From: Photobacterium damselae
Lineage (GTDB): Bacteria; Pseudomonadota; Gammaproteobacteria; Enterobacterales; Vibrionaceae
DNA: 64,000 nucleotides
Direction of reading: 5' to 3'
Assembly: GCF_003026815.1 (NCBI RefSeq)
Contig: NZ_PYOG01000002.1
Coordinates: 248,001 to 312,000, forward strand
Part shown: piece after piece, positions 35,203-45,067 of the stretch
How the letters are laid out: each line of letters begins with the position of its first letter
Numbering within the stretch: position 1 is the first letter of the stretch
The notes under the pieces: model-generated
Databases searched by the model: none
What the model was told of the DNA's origin: nothing
What the model saw: the letters and a program-made list of their open reading frames with translations, nothing else
Made by a program: the position numbers and the translations under genes

Positions 35203-36570
35203 ATGTTCACACTTGTATTGCAGCAATTTAAAGGTGACTTTTTACGTCGCCTTTTACTCATCGCTTTGCCGATCTCCATTCAGTCTATGATGTTTTCAAG
35301 TCGTAGTCTGGTTGATATTTTAATGCTCGGCCAATTAGGTCAGACCGATGTTGCTGCGATGGGCATTGCGGGACGCGCTATTTTTGTGGCAACGATTATG
35401 CTCTTTGGTGTGACCACAGGGGGAGCTTTATTGACTGCTCAATATTGGGGAGCAGGAAATAGCGAGGGTGTTAAACGTTCGACGGCTTTAACTTGGCTTA
35501 TGAGTAATATTACGGCACTAATAGCGGCAGGTGTTTTTTTTCTATCGCCGGAGAGCGTAATTTCACTTGCGACCAATAATTCTGAAGTAGTGGCTTTAGG
35601 TGCTCAGTATTTACAGATTACAGCATTAAGTATGTTCCCAATGGCTTTTGGTATAAGTATGGCTGTAGGATTGCGCTCAATGCACCAACCTGGGGTTAGT
35701 ACCTTTTTTAGCGCAATCGGAATTAGCTTAAATATCCTCTTGAACTGGCTATTGATTTTCGGTAAATGGGGATTTCCTGAGATGGGAATTGCTGGCGCTG
35801 CTTGGGCGACAGTAATCAGTGGTGTGGTCGAGGTTAGCCTTTTATATGCCTACTTATATCATCGCAAACATCTACTTTCTTTTGGGCTAAGTACCATTAT
35901 TGCTGCTTGTGAATGGATTTATGTAAAACGTTTTTTAACCCTCTCTTTGCCGACCACATTTAACCATTTAGCTTGGTCTGCGGGTATTTTTGTTTATCAC
36001 GCCATTATTGGTCAATATGGGGTAGAGGGGCTGGCGGCATTATCCGTGATGACGCCGATAGAATCATTGTCTCTTGCATTTTTAATTGGTAGCTCAAATG
36101 CTGCAGCCGTTATGATTGGAAACCAGCTAGGTGCCAATAAAATGGAGGAAGCTTATCACCAAGCATGGGCTGTTTCCTGTTTTAACCTACTTAGTAGTAT
36201 GGTGATGGCAATATTGATGCTGCTAATTAAAGAGCCGGTTCTGAATCTATTTACAGCGCTGACACCAGAAACCCGTGCATTAACTGAGCATTTCTTTGTC
36301 ATTTATACTGGATTATTAATCATCAAAAGTATTCCAATGACTATGATTGTTGGTATTTTACGTGCTGGTGGCGATATTCGATTCTGTTTCTATCAAGATA
36401 TTATTGCTCAGTGGGTTATTGGTATTCCTGTTGTTGCCATTTGTGCGCTGGTTTTCAAAATTCCAGTAGAGTGGATTTATGCTCTGTTAGGGCTAGAGGA
36501 GCTTGTGAAATGGGTGGGATCAACTATTCGTTTACGTTCGAAAAAGTGGATGAATAACTTGGTTGCTTAG
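35203..36570 (+). CDS. MATE family efflux transporter
   Basis: 455 residues with about 12 hydrophobic helices in two similar halves (LLLIALPISIQSMMFSS and FLTLSLPTTFNHLAWSA begin the repeats), and the MATE pattern VDILMLGQLG...AAMGIAGR. It probably exports cationic or toxic compounds in exchange for Na+ or H+. It belongs to the NorM/DinF-like group; the substrate is unknown. GGGG lies a few bases before ATG 35203. Confidence 0.9.
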   Translation: MFTLVLQQFKGDFLRRLLLIALPISIQSMMFSSRSLVDILMLGQLGQTDVAAMGIAGRAIFVATIMLFGVTTGGALLTAQYWGAGNSEGVKRSTALTWLMSNITALIAAGVFFLSPESVISLATNNSEVVALGAQYLQITALSMFPMAFGISMAVGLRSMHQPGVSTFFSAIGISLNILLNWLLIFGKWGFPEMGIAGAAWATVISGVVEVSLLYAYLYHRKHLLSFGLSTIIAACEWIYVKRFLTLSLPTTFNHLAWSAGIFVYHAIIGQYGVEGLAALSVMTPIESLSLAFLIGSSNAAAVMIGNQLGANKMEEAYHQAWAVSCFNLLSSMVMAILMLLIKEPVLNLFTALTPETRALTEHFFVIYTGLLIIKSIPMTMIVGILRAGGDIRFCFYQDIIAQWVIGIPVVAICALVFKIPVEWIYALLGLEELVKWVGSTIRLRSKKWMNNLVA

Positions 36571-36903
36571 TGAGATAAAAAATCGGCCATTAATAAAATA
36601 AATCCTAAGGCCATTAGGTTAGGTATATACTTAAATTAATGGCTATTTCGGATAATCTTGCAATACCAAATTGCTTAATAAAACAACGTATTAAAGCCGT
36701 ATAACTGACCAGTTTTGTTAGCGTTATGTGGGTAATCAGCCCATTTTGTATTGATTGTGTAACAGTTTGCATTCTATTTGAGTGCATGATCAGAAAACTC
36801 CTTTCTGTCTGTGTGGGTTTGCGGTAAATTTTACTTACAGATGTACAGCTTTATTGAACAATAAGAGCTGTACGCAATGACTTAACTGGATTTGAGGGCA
36901 TAA
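36571..36903. other. Intergenic region before the ABC transporter operon
   Basis: 333 bases. Only frames of about 20 codons occur. No clear terminator for the MATE gene and no recognised regulatory element were seen. Confidence 0.3.
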
Positions 36904-37575
36904 ATGTTACGACTGGCTCAGCTTTGTAAAGGCTACCAAGATGGCAGTGAGTACCATTCTGTTTTACAAGGAGCAGAGTTAAATCTTGAACGCGGAGCAC
37001 AATTGGCTCTGATGGGAGAGAGCGGCTCTGGTAAAAGTACGCTACTAAATTTAATTGCAGGATTAGATTCATGTGACGCGGGTGAGATCTGGCTCGGAGA
37101 CACACCTATTCATGCAATTTCTGAGCGTCAAAGAGCTTTGTTTCGTCGTAATAATATCGGCCTAGTTTTCCAGCAGTTTAATTTATTACCGACCATTACT
37201 ATTGCAGATAATATTCGTTTTTGTCGCCAATTAAAGGGGTTACCAGAGAGCCCCGATTTATGGCGCCAAATTATATCAGCGCTTGATCTTATGTCTTTGT
37301 TAGATCGTTTTCCTGAAGAAGTTTCCGGTGGACAGCAACAGCGCGCCGCAATAGCGCGTGCTTTGTATATGGAACCCCAAATTCTATTAGCAGATGAACC
37401 AACAGGCAGTTTAGATGAACGTAATGCTGGCGCTGTTATTCGTCTGTTAACTGGTTTATGTCAAAAACTGCAATGTACACTTTTGCTTGTTACCCACAGT
37501 GAGCAAGTCTCTTCTCAAATGCATGGTTGTATCCGATTGCAAGGGGGACAGTTGCATGTTAAGCCCCGTCATTAA
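36904..37575 (+). CDS. ABC transporter ATP-binding protein (LolD/MacB-type)
   Basis: 223 residues. Walker A GESGSGKST, Q-loop VFQQFNLLP, signature VSGGQQQR, Walker B ILLADEPTG and the switch His in LLVTHSEQ are all intact. The size and motifs fit the ATPases that pair with FtsX-like permeases (LolD, MacB-N, YbbA). The permease gene overlaps its end by 20 bp, and a lipocalin-like lipoprotein gene follows. Together they suggest a mechanotransmission or lipid/lipoprotein-handling complex at the inner membrane. Confidence 0.9.
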   Translation: MLRLAQLCKGYQDGSEYHSVLQGAELNLERGAQLALMGESGSGKSTLLNLIAGLDSCDAGEIWLGDTPIHAISERQRALFRRNNIGLVFQQFNLLPTITIADNIRFCRQLKGLPESPDLWRQIISALDLMSLLDRFPEEVSGGQQQRAAIARALYMEPQILLADEPTGSLDERNAGAVIRLLTGLCQKLQCTLLLVTHSEQVSSQMHGCIRLQGGQLHVKPRH

Positions 37576-40021
37576 GGCGTTATGGGGGCATTATAAGCGC
37601 CACCCATTTCAAATCATGCTGGTCTGGCTTGGTTTAACGCTGGGAATTGCACTTCTTGTTGGTGTAATGGGGGTTAACCAACAAGCGAGAGAAAGCTATC
37701 GCCAAGGTGAACTTCTATTTTCAAATCCTTATCCTTATCGTATCCGCACAGCACAGTTAGGTCTTAAAGTTCCTCAAGGTTTCTATATTCAATTAAGACG
37801 TGCGGGACTTAAATCGTGTGCGCCGCTTGATAGCTATCGAATCGTGACAGAGCAGGGGCGTGATTTTGAACTCGTCGGGCTCGATCCCGTTGCTATGTTC
37901 TCTGCTTTTACTCGCAGTGAAAAAAATATGGCAACACTACGAGCCGATATGCTGGATTTGATGAAACCGCCATACCCTATTATTGCTGGAGAGCAACTTG
38001 CTAGTTATATGGGGGTCAAATCAGGCGATATGATCACATTAGATAGCGGCAAGAAAATTGGTCCAGTCGAAATAGTACCTGATGAATTAACTGGCGGTCC
38101 TCGATTAGTTGCCGATATTGCAAGATTAAGAGATATCCAGCCAAGTTCTGGCTTTACGTCTATTGTCTGTGGTGAGATGAGCCATGAGCAATTAGTGCGC
38201 TTAACCCAGATATTGCCTCCCGGCTTAACGTTACAACGTAACCAAAGTGCAAGGCTTGAACCCCTAACTAATGCGTTCCATTTGAATTTGTTTGCGATGG
38301 GAATGTTATCGTTTGTGGTTGGATTATTTATTTTCTATCAAGCGATGTCTCTCTCTTTTACTCAGCGCCAGCCATTAGTTGGACGATTAACGCAGTTAGG
38401 CGTAACAGGCCTACAACTAGCCGCAGCGCTCTCAATAGAATTAATTTTGTGGATTATTTTAGGTTTAATTGGCGGTAACCTGCTAGGGTTGGTCCTTGCA
38501 CAGCAATTAATGCCTTCGGTTGCAGCAACGCTAAGTGATCTCTATGGTGCTAACGTTAATCTTGCTGTTAGTTGGCACTGGCAGTGGGGTGTTGCCAGCT
38601 TAATTATTGCCGGTTGTGGTAGCATTCTCGCGTGTGGTTGGCCGATGGTTCGATTAATCAAAACGCCACCTGTACGGTTAGCAACTCATATGGCTCTAGT
38701 TCGTTTTAGTGGCCGTGAGTTTGCTTGGCAATCAATCATTTCGTTAATTTTTATCTTGGTTGCAATTGGCATTTATCAACTACCTCATGGACAATTTGCG
38801 GGTTTTGTTCTTATCGCATTAATTTTAACCGCATCTGGGTTGTTAATGCCGTATTTACTCTGGAAGTCGTTCCAAATTCTAGGCGTGATATTTCCATCCG
38901 TGAAAATGCGTTGGTTCTTTACTGATGCGGCTTCAAGTTTAAGTTATCGTGGCGTTGCCGCAATGGCATTTATGTTGGCTCTTGCCTCTAATATTGGTAT
39001 GGAAACTATGGTTGGAAGCTTCCGCCATACGACTCACACTTGGCTTGAACAACGTCTTGCCGCAGATATTTACATTCGTCCTTCTATGAATATGGCACCA
39101 AGAATGTACCGTTGGTTAGAAGATCAACCAGAAGTAAATGACGTTTGGTGGCGTTGGCAAAAAGAGACTCCAACCGATGCGGGTACACTGCAAGTGATGA
39201 GTATTGGTCAATCTGAAGGTGAAATGACGGCACTTTCAGTAAAAGATATCGAACCAAATTATTGGCAGAGTTTACATTCGCAACGTGCTGTAATGGTGAG
39301 TGAATCACTGGCTCTTAAAAATAATTGGCACATAGGTGATATGGTCGATCTACCAACACCGATGAATGATAACTGGCGCATTGTTGGTATCTATTATGAC
39401 TATGGTAATCCGTATGGACAGTTATTGATCTCATACAATAAGTGGCACCGTTATTGGCCGCATTCAGGACAAGTTGGTTTAGCTATTCATTTGAATCCAG
39501 GCGCTAATGACGAGGCTCTATTGGCTAAATTGGGTGAGCGTTTCCGACTACAGCCAGAGCGCATCCGCAATAATTCTGACTTAATGACTCAAGCAATGCG
39601 TGTGTTTGATCAGACCTTTGTTGTCACGTCGACATTAGGATCATTAACGCTATTTATAGCTGTGTGCGGACTTTTCTTTGCCACTCTTGCTGGCGAAGTC
39701 TCTCGCCAACGTCAGTTTGCTCTATTACGTTGCATGGGGATGACCGGGTTGGAGTTGGCGGTACTTGGCGGGGGGCAATTATTATTAATTGGTCTATTTA
39801 CTGCTTTAATGGCGCTACCTCTGGGGTTAATTTTGGCACAGCTGCTGATTGATGTTGTTTTGAAATACTCTTTTGGTTGGACCATGCCTATCCATTATTT
39901 CCCAACTCAATATTTATTTACTTTGGGATCGGCATTAGTGGTCTTGTTGATTGCTGGTGGATGGCCAGTGTGGCGTCTAGTGAAGCGATCCGCGATTTTG
40001 TCGTTAAGAGAGGCGTTCTAA
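37556..40021 (+). CDS. FtsX-like ABC permease, double-FtsX (YbbP-like) type
   Basis: 821 residues. An N-terminal helix (about 20-40) and periplasmic domain are followed by FtsX cores (about 240-380 and 700-815) with extra helices between (about 395-460). This matches YbbP/LolE-type large permeases. ATG 37556 is chosen because AAGGGGGA lies 7 nt upstream; it overlaps the ATPase gene by 20 bp. The stop shares its last base with the next start (TAATG). The adjacent lipoprotein suggests the complex handles a lipidic molecule, as in the att-type clusters; the substrate is not known. Confidence 0.85.
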   Translation: MLSPVIKALWGHYKRHPFQIMLVWLGLTLGIALLVGVMGVNQQARESYRQGELLFSNPYPYRIRTAQLGLKVPQGFYIQLRRAGLKSCAPLDSYRIVTEQGRDFELVGLDPVAMFSAFTRSEKNMATLRADMLDLMKPPYPIIAGEQLASYMGVKSGDMITLDSGKKIGPVEIVPDELTGGPRLVADIARLRDIQPSSGFTSIVCGEMSHEQLVRLTQILPPGLTLQRNQSARLEPLTNAFHLNLFAMGMLSFVVGLFIFYQAMSLSFTQRQPLVGRLTQLGVTGLQLAAALSIELILWIILGLIGGNLLGLVLAQQLMPSVAATLSDLYGANVNLAVSWHWQWGVASLIIAGCGSILACGWPMVRLIKTPPVRLATHMALVRFSGREFAWQSIISLIFILVAIGIYQLPHGQFAGFVLIALILTASGLLMPYLLWKSFQILGVIFPSVKMRWFFTDAASSLSYRGVAAMAFMLALASNIGMETMVGSFRHTTHTWLEQRLAADIYIRPSMNMAPRMYRWLEDQPEVNDVWWRWQKETPTDAGTLQVMSIGQSEGEMTALSVKDIEPNYWQSLHSQRAVMVSESLALKNNWHIGDMVDLPTPMNDNWRIVGIYYDYGNPYGQLLISYNKWHRYWPHSGQVGLAIHLNPGANDEALLAKLGERFRLQPERIRNNSDLMTQAMRVFDQTFVVTSTLGSLTLFIAVCGLFFATLAGEVSRQRQFALLRCMGMTGLELAVLGGGQLLLIGLFTALMALPLGLILAQLLIDVVLKYSFGWTMPIHYFPTQYLFTLGSALVVLLIAGGWPVWRLVKRSAILSLREAF

Positions 40022-41100
40022 TGACAAAGCAATTTACACATTTTATTTATTTAGCTTTGGCTCTAACTCTTCTCGTTGGTTGTAATAAAAAAACAGAACG
40101 TTCAAATACGGCTGAAGTGTTAACTCGTTCTGATGAATATGTATATGAACCGGTTGTACGAGGTGAGCCTGTTGAGTTTCCACGAGACTATGGGGCTCAC
40201 CCTGAGTATCGAACTGAATGGTGGTATCTTACTGCTAATGTAAAATCACCTGAAGGCAAAGAGTTCGGAATTCAATGGACACTTTTTCGGATGGCAACCA
40301 GTACAGAAAAAGAAACGGGTTGGAAAACGCCACAAATGTATATGGCTCATGCAGTCATTACCAGTAAGTCAAAGGTTTGGTCTGCCGAACGTTTTGCTCG
40401 TGGTGGCATAGGTCAGGCTGGTGTTACTTCAACGCCATACCACGCTTGGCTTGATAATTGGTCATGGAAAGCTCTCGGCAAAACGCCGTTTCCGGGCATG
40501 GTCGAATTTGCAGATGACGGAATGGCTGCGGTTCTTAAAGTGACACAGCATGGTCCAATTGTATTACAAGGTGATCAGGGTTATAGCAAAAAGCATCCTG
40601 AGCTTGATATGGCTTCCCGTTATTTTAGTGCGCCATTTTTAGATATTGACGGTAAAATCACTCTTGATGGAACAGAATATCAAGTAAGTGGTGAGGCGTG
40701 GTTAGATCGTGAATGGAGCAGTAGCATGCTTGCCAAAGATCAGCTTGGCTGGGACTGGTTCTCTATTCACTTAAATGATGGTAGCGCTCTTATGGTGTCT
40801 CAACTGCGTGAAAAAGATGATTTACCTTATTATTTTGGTTCTAGAAGCTGGCCTAATGGTAAAGTTGTTCAACTTGATCATACGCAAATTCGTTTAACTC
40901 CATTAAGTTACACTCGAATTGATGGTAAAAAATTTCCTTTACAGTGGAGAATTGATGTACCATCTCAAAATATTAAGTTAACGGTAAATGTTTTACGAAA
41001 GGATCAGTGGCTTCCTTTTGTATTCCCATATTGGGAAGGACCTATCCATGTGACAGGATCGCACTCTGGACAAGGTTTTATGGAACTTACCGGTTATTAG
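40021..41100 (+). CDS. Lipocalin-like (AttH/CrtC-type) lipoprotein
   Basis: 359 residues. A lipoprotein signal peptide with lipobox LVGC (Cys about 21) is followed by the AttH/CrtC-like double-lipocalin domain: FPRDYGAHPEYRTEWWYLTA, FGIQWTLFR, SGEAWLDREWSS and GWDWFSIHL. Such proteins are usually the third partner of an ABC ATPase and an FtsX permease, as seen here; carotenoid hydratase CrtC shares the fold. Its start overlaps the permease stop by one base. The likely role is periplasmic binding of a hydrophobic compound. Confidence 0.85.
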   Translation: MTKQFTHFIYLALALTLLVGCNKKTERSNTAEVLTRSDEYVYEPVVRGEPVEFPRDYGAHPEYRTEWWYLTANVKSPEGKEFGIQWTLFRMATSTEKETGWKTPQMYMAHAVITSKSKVWSAERFARGGIGQAGVTSTPYHAWLDNWSWKALGKTPFPGMVEFADDGMAAVLKVTQHGPIVLQGDQGYSKKHPELDMASRYFSAPFLDIDGKITLDGTEYQVSGEAWLDREWSSSMLAKDQLGWDWFSIHLNDGSALMVSQLREKDDLPYYFGSRSWPNGKVVQLDHTQIRLTPLSYTRIDGKKFPLQWRIDVPSQNIKLTVNVLRKDQWLPFVFPYWEGPIHVTGSHSGQGFMELTGY

Positions 41101-41134
41101 CTACGTACCATAGGCACAGCAGTAGGAATCGCAA

Positions 41135-42424
41135 GTGACATTTTTTCAAAACTATGATGAACAGGCTTTATCTCAACGTTTAATGAATTACCGTAGAGAG
41201 TTTCACCGATACCCCGAATCAGCATGGTGTGAGTTTTTCACCACTTGTCGAATTGCGGCTCATATGGAACATCATGGTTATCAGTTAGCTTTTGCCGATG
41301 AGATCATTGCGCGTTCTGCCATAATGGGGCGCGATGAAGAAAGTGTTATTGAAGCACAAAAAAGGGCCTTAACTTGGGGGGCCGACCCTAAGTATTTGGC
41401 TCAAATGGATGGTATTACTGGTTTAGGTGCGATTCTTGATACTGGCCGTGATGGCCCAACGGTTGCCTTCCGCTTTGATATTGATGCTGTTGATGTGATG
41501 GAAAGCCAGGATGATTCCCATCGTCCAAGATTTTTAGGCTTTGCATCTTTAGCACCGGGCATTGCGCACGCTTGTGGTCATGATGCCCACACCGCGATCG
41601 GTTTAGGGTTAGCCGAATTAATTGCCGCTAATAAAGATCAGTTATGTGGCAAAATTAAATTTATTTTCCAACCTGCGGAAGAGGGATGTCGAGCAGGAAA
41701 AGCCATTGCTGAGAGTGGCTGGTTAGACGATGTGGATTACTTCTTAGCTGCACATGTTGGAATGAATGTTCCAAGTGGTACCTTAGTGTGTGATCCTAAG
41801 CATTTCTTATGCAGCTCCAAATTTGATTTACATTTCAAAGGTAAACCTGCTCATGCGGGTATTGAGCCTAATGCCGGTTGTAATGCTTTAGCTGCGGCTT
41901 GCACATCAGTGACACAAATGCTGGCCATTCCTCGCCATAGAGATGGTATGACGCGTGTTAATGTGGGTCAGCTAAAGGCTGGAGAAGGGCGCAATGTCAT
42001 TCCGGCTAATGCTGTACTTAAAGGTGAAACGCGAGGCGAGAACCGCGAAATTAATGATTATATGTATCAGCAAGTTGAGAGAATTGCTCAGGGATCTGCA
42101 CATATTCATGGCGTTAACGTAGAAATTCAGGCTCAAGGTGAAGCAATTGGTTTGCACAATGATACTGAAATGGTGAACTTGATTGAATCCATTGGCTTGG
42201 ATGCTGGTTTCAGTGATGTTATCCGCGAAAAGGATTTTGGTGCAAGTGAAGATGTTGGTTATTTATTTGACCGAGTACAACACAATGGTGGTAAAGCTGT
42301 GTACTGCTTAATTGGCTCAGATCTGACCGCAGGCCATCATAATGGTGATTTTGATATTGATGAGAGCCGTATGGTTTCTGGGGTAAGGTTATTTGCTATG
42401 GCCCTAATGCGCTTAAATCCTTAA
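41135..42424 (+). CDS. M20 family amidohydrolase, AbgA (aminobenzoyl-glutamate hydrolase subunit A)-like
   Basis: 429 residues. The N-terminal half carries the metal-site motifs GPTVAFRFDIDAVD, HACGHDAHTAIGLGL and FQPAEEGCRAG. A dimerisation domain follows (about 215-330, with GKPAHAG and GRNVIPANA), and the C-terminus has AGHHNGDFDIDE. The length and insertion pattern follow E. coli AbgA (436 residues), which with AbgB cleaves p-aminobenzoyl-glutamate. No abgB or abgT is adjacent, so the true substrate may be another N-acyl amino acid. GTG 41135 has TAGGA 7 nt upstream. A terminator follows. Confidence 0.85.
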   Translation: MTFFQNYDEQALSQRLMNYRREFHRYPESAWCEFFTTCRIAAHMEHHGYQLAFADEIIARSAIMGRDEESVIEAQKRALTWGADPKYLAQMDGITGLGAILDTGRDGPTVAFRFDIDAVDVMESQDDSHRPRFLGFASLAPGIAHACGHDAHTAIGLGLAELIAANKDQLCGKIKFIFQPAEEGCRAGKAIAESGWLDDVDYFLAAHVGMNVPSGTLVCDPKHFLCSSKFDLHFKGKPAHAGIEPNAGCNALAAACTSVTQMLAIPRHRDGMTRVNVGQLKAGEGRNVIPANAVLKGETRGENREINDYMYQQVERIAQGSAHIHGVNVEIQAQGEAIGLHNDTEMVNLIESIGLDAGFSDVIREKDFGASEDVGYLFDRVQHNGGKAVYCLIGSDLTAGHHNGDFDIDESRMVSGVRLFAMALMRLNP

Positions 42425-42463
42425 ACGTAACACCATTCACTCTGATCTCATAAACTGTTAGCC

Positions 42464-42490
42464 AGGGAGTAATGACCATTTACTCCCTTT
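42464..42490 (+). terminator. Rho-independent terminator of the amidohydrolase gene
   Basis: agggagta / tactccct (42464-42471 and 42481-42488) with a 9-nt loop and a short T tract. The remaining intergenic DNA to 42829 is AT-rich and shows no gene. Confidence 0.75.
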
Positions 42491-42829
42491 ATACTTTGCT
42501 TTGCAGTGATAAATCGAGGTTTACTTTTAGTTTTTATTATCCCCATTTAAACCCCGCCTATATTTTAAGTTATTTGGCTTTTTTGTTAATTTAGCTAAAA
42601 CTATATTATTCATTTTAAATCAATGAATTAACATCATGTCCGCCTCTATTCCAGAGTATTGTTGAGACTTTTTTAGTTGTTTTAATATCTTTGTTGTATC
42701 TATTGTTTTTAAAAGATCTGAAATGTTACCTATTTCCAATTTATCAGTAGATTAGGTAAAAATATTCCGCTAATTTGCCCGCTTTTTACTACTTTTGTCT
42801 TGATATATTCAGCAAATTGGGGAAAGTGG

Positions 42830-45052
42830 ATGTCGCAAAGCGATGGGTTAACAAACACAAACAGTAAAGTAACGACTTCGTTTTCATTATCAAAGTGGTT
42901 GTTTCCTTTTTGTATGAGTGACAAGTTTAAGTTTGCCTGTAAAGTCGGATTAAGTTTAACCCTTGCTTATCTTATTCCCATGGCTATGGGTTGGCCCCAA
43001 GCTTCGACTGCTGCAACCACAGTGATGCTGATAGCTTCTACAGGAAGTAAAAGGGAATCGCTAGCAAAAGGCTCACTTCGTGTTCTTGGTACTGTTGTGG
43101 GAGCGGTACTTGGCCTTTCTTTGGTTGGTGTTTTTGCTCAAGAACAATGGCTTTATATGCTATCGGTATCGGTTGTTGTTTCCGTTATCTTTTATTTTCG
43201 GAATGCTTATACCAAAGATCCCACGTTATTTATGCTAACGGGGGTCATGACTCTAATGATGTCAAATGGAGGGGATGCGGAAGGCGCTTTTCTTTATGGT
43301 ATCGATCGAGCTTATATGACCGTTTTCGGTGTCGTTATATACACTTTAGTTGGGACGTTTCTTTTTCCAACCAAAACAGAACAAAATTTACGTCAATTAG
43401 CAGCTGATCTGAAAGAGAAACAACAAGCGGTATTTGTCGGTATTATTCATCGGCAAAGTTTAACGCCGACTCAGTTAGATGAATTTGACGATCCACTTCC
43501 AGAACTCATCAAAGCATTATTTACAGCTCAATCGCAACTTGATCAGCGATATAGCCTCATCAGTAAAGAGTGCAGTGATGTATCTGCCTATAAAACTGAA
43601 TGGGATTTGGCGCTACATTACTACAAGCAGATCACTCAACAGTTAGTTGCAGTTGGTCAATCCAGTTTTGATCAACATGTTGATGGCGAAGACTTTATTG
43701 GCAACTATCAAGATGTGGTTGAAGAGATTAATCAACTGTTTTCTCAGTTAGATGATGCATGGGCCGAACAACAAAGTCACTATATTGGATCAGAGCTAAA
43801 AGTAGATTTTGAAGTTGATGCTTTAAAAAATGCCGGTCATTTTGAAAAGGGGTCTGCAATAACCTTAGGGTTTTCTCTAAAGAGCTTACATCAAAAGCTG
43901 TCGAAGCTAACCGAAGTCGTGACTTGCATCGATTCAGTAACAGAGCGAGTGAGCTTTGATAAGCCAAATATCAATAACACCAGTCGCTTTATTTGGTGGG
44001 ATGCTGAAAACTTTAAGACGGCACTAAAAGTTTTTGTTACCTATTGGGTTGCTGCATTTATCTGGATCTACTTAAATCCACCTGGTGGTTACAGTTTTGT
44101 CATTTTCTCAACGATTTATATGTCGTTGCTCTCTTTTATGCCAGTGCACCCAGTTATGCTATTGGTATTATTTACCTTTGGTTTTTTATTTGCGGTCCCG
44201 GCTTATATTTTTGTGCTGCCAAACTTAACGTTGGGGTTAGAGCTTGGCGTCTTTATTTTTCTTTATACCTTTATTGCGTTTTACTTGTTTAATGGTCCGG
44301 TCACCATTTTCTTCTTAATGGGACTGTTTATTCTCAATATTGATAACACCATGTTTTACCATTTTGGAATCGTCATGACCGTTATGGTACTGTTTTATCA
44401 AGTTGTATTGATGATTATTTTTTCTCATTATTTCCCGTTTTCATCTAAACCTGAGCACCTATTCTTGGTTATGAGAGAGCGGTTATATCGCCATATTCAG
44501 CATTACTTAATGTCATTTTCTGCTCTAGAACCCAATAAGTTTCAACGGAGAAAGCGAGAGTTTCATCTTAAGATTCTTAAGTTTACGGTACCAAAGCTGA
44601 AGTTATGGGCATCGAAAATTAATTTAAAGCTCTTTCCTGCACTTTCTAGTGAATCGTTAATAGGTTTTGCCGCCGCGTCTGAACAGTTAGTTAATCATCT
44701 GACCATTTTAAATGTGTATGAGAAATCGTTGCACAATAACCCGCTAGTAAACAAAGCTCGTAGCCAGTATCCAGATGACTCTTTAGCTGAGATGGCGACA
44801 ACATTAGCCGGTGGCAAGGGTAAAGAGTTATTAACTGCTGGTTTTGAACAATATCAAGTTGATTATGCTAAAGGTGAAAAGTCACTTGAGCATTTTTTTC
44901 AGCAAGTAGATCTAACATCAATCAGCCATCAACAAATTGCAGAGTTTTATATTTTCGTCTGTGTGAAACGCAATATTTTTGAAGCGATGAATCAGTGTAA
45001 AGACGCTTATGTTGCGATCGACTGGGATCATTTACGTCAAAAACGATTTTAA
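42830..45052 (+). CDS. FUSC family (AaeB/YccS-like) inner-membrane exporter
   Basis: 740 residues with two blocks of about five to six membrane helices (about 35-185 and 395-550) separated by a cytoplasmic region, as in fusaric-acid-resistance proteins and AaeB. ATG 42830 is chosen for the GGGGAA 5 nt upstream; a TTG at 42800 is longer but unsupported. The following genes encode an outer-membrane factor, a DUF1656 protein and an HlyD adaptor, the classic FUSC tripartite efflux set, probably for aromatic acids or similar weak acids. The frame is followed 15 bp later by the outer-membrane gene. Confidence 0.88.
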   Translation: MSQSDGLTNTNSKVTTSFSLSKWLFPFCMSDKFKFACKVGLSLTLAYLIPMAMGWPQASTAATTVMLIASTGSKRESLAKGSLRVLGTVVGAVLGLSLVGVFAQEQWLYMLSVSVVVSVIFYFRNAYTKDPTLFMLTGVMTLMMSNGGDAEGAFLYGIDRAYMTVFGVVIYTLVGTFLFPTKTEQNLRQLAADLKEKQQAVFVGIIHRQSLTPTQLDEFDDPLPELIKALFTAQSQLDQRYSLISKECSDVSAYKTEWDLALHYYKQITQQLVAVGQSSFDQHVDGEDFIGNYQDVVEEINQLFSQLDDAWAEQQSHYIGSELKVDFEVDALKNAGHFEKGSAITLGFSLKSLHQKLSKLTEVVTCIDSVTERVSFDKPNINNTSRFIWWDAENFKTALKVFVTYWVAAFIWIYLNPPGGYSFVIFSTIYMSLLSFMPVHPVMLLVLFTFGFLFAVPAYIFVLPNLTLGLELGVFIFLYTFIAFYLFNGPVTIFFLMGLFILNIDNTMFYHFGIVMTVMVLFYQVVLMIIFSHYFPFSSKPEHLFLVMRERLYRHIQHYLMSFSALEPNKFQRRKREFHLKILKFTVPKLKLWASKINLKLFPALSSESLIGFAAASEQLVNHLTILNVYEKSLHNNPLVNKARSQYPDDSLAEMATTLAGGKGKELLTAGFEQYQVDYAKGEKSLEHFFQQVDLTSISHQQIAEFYIFVCVKRNIFEAMNQCKDAYVAIDWDHLRQKRF

Positions 45053-45067
45053 AAGGGAAGAGACTAC

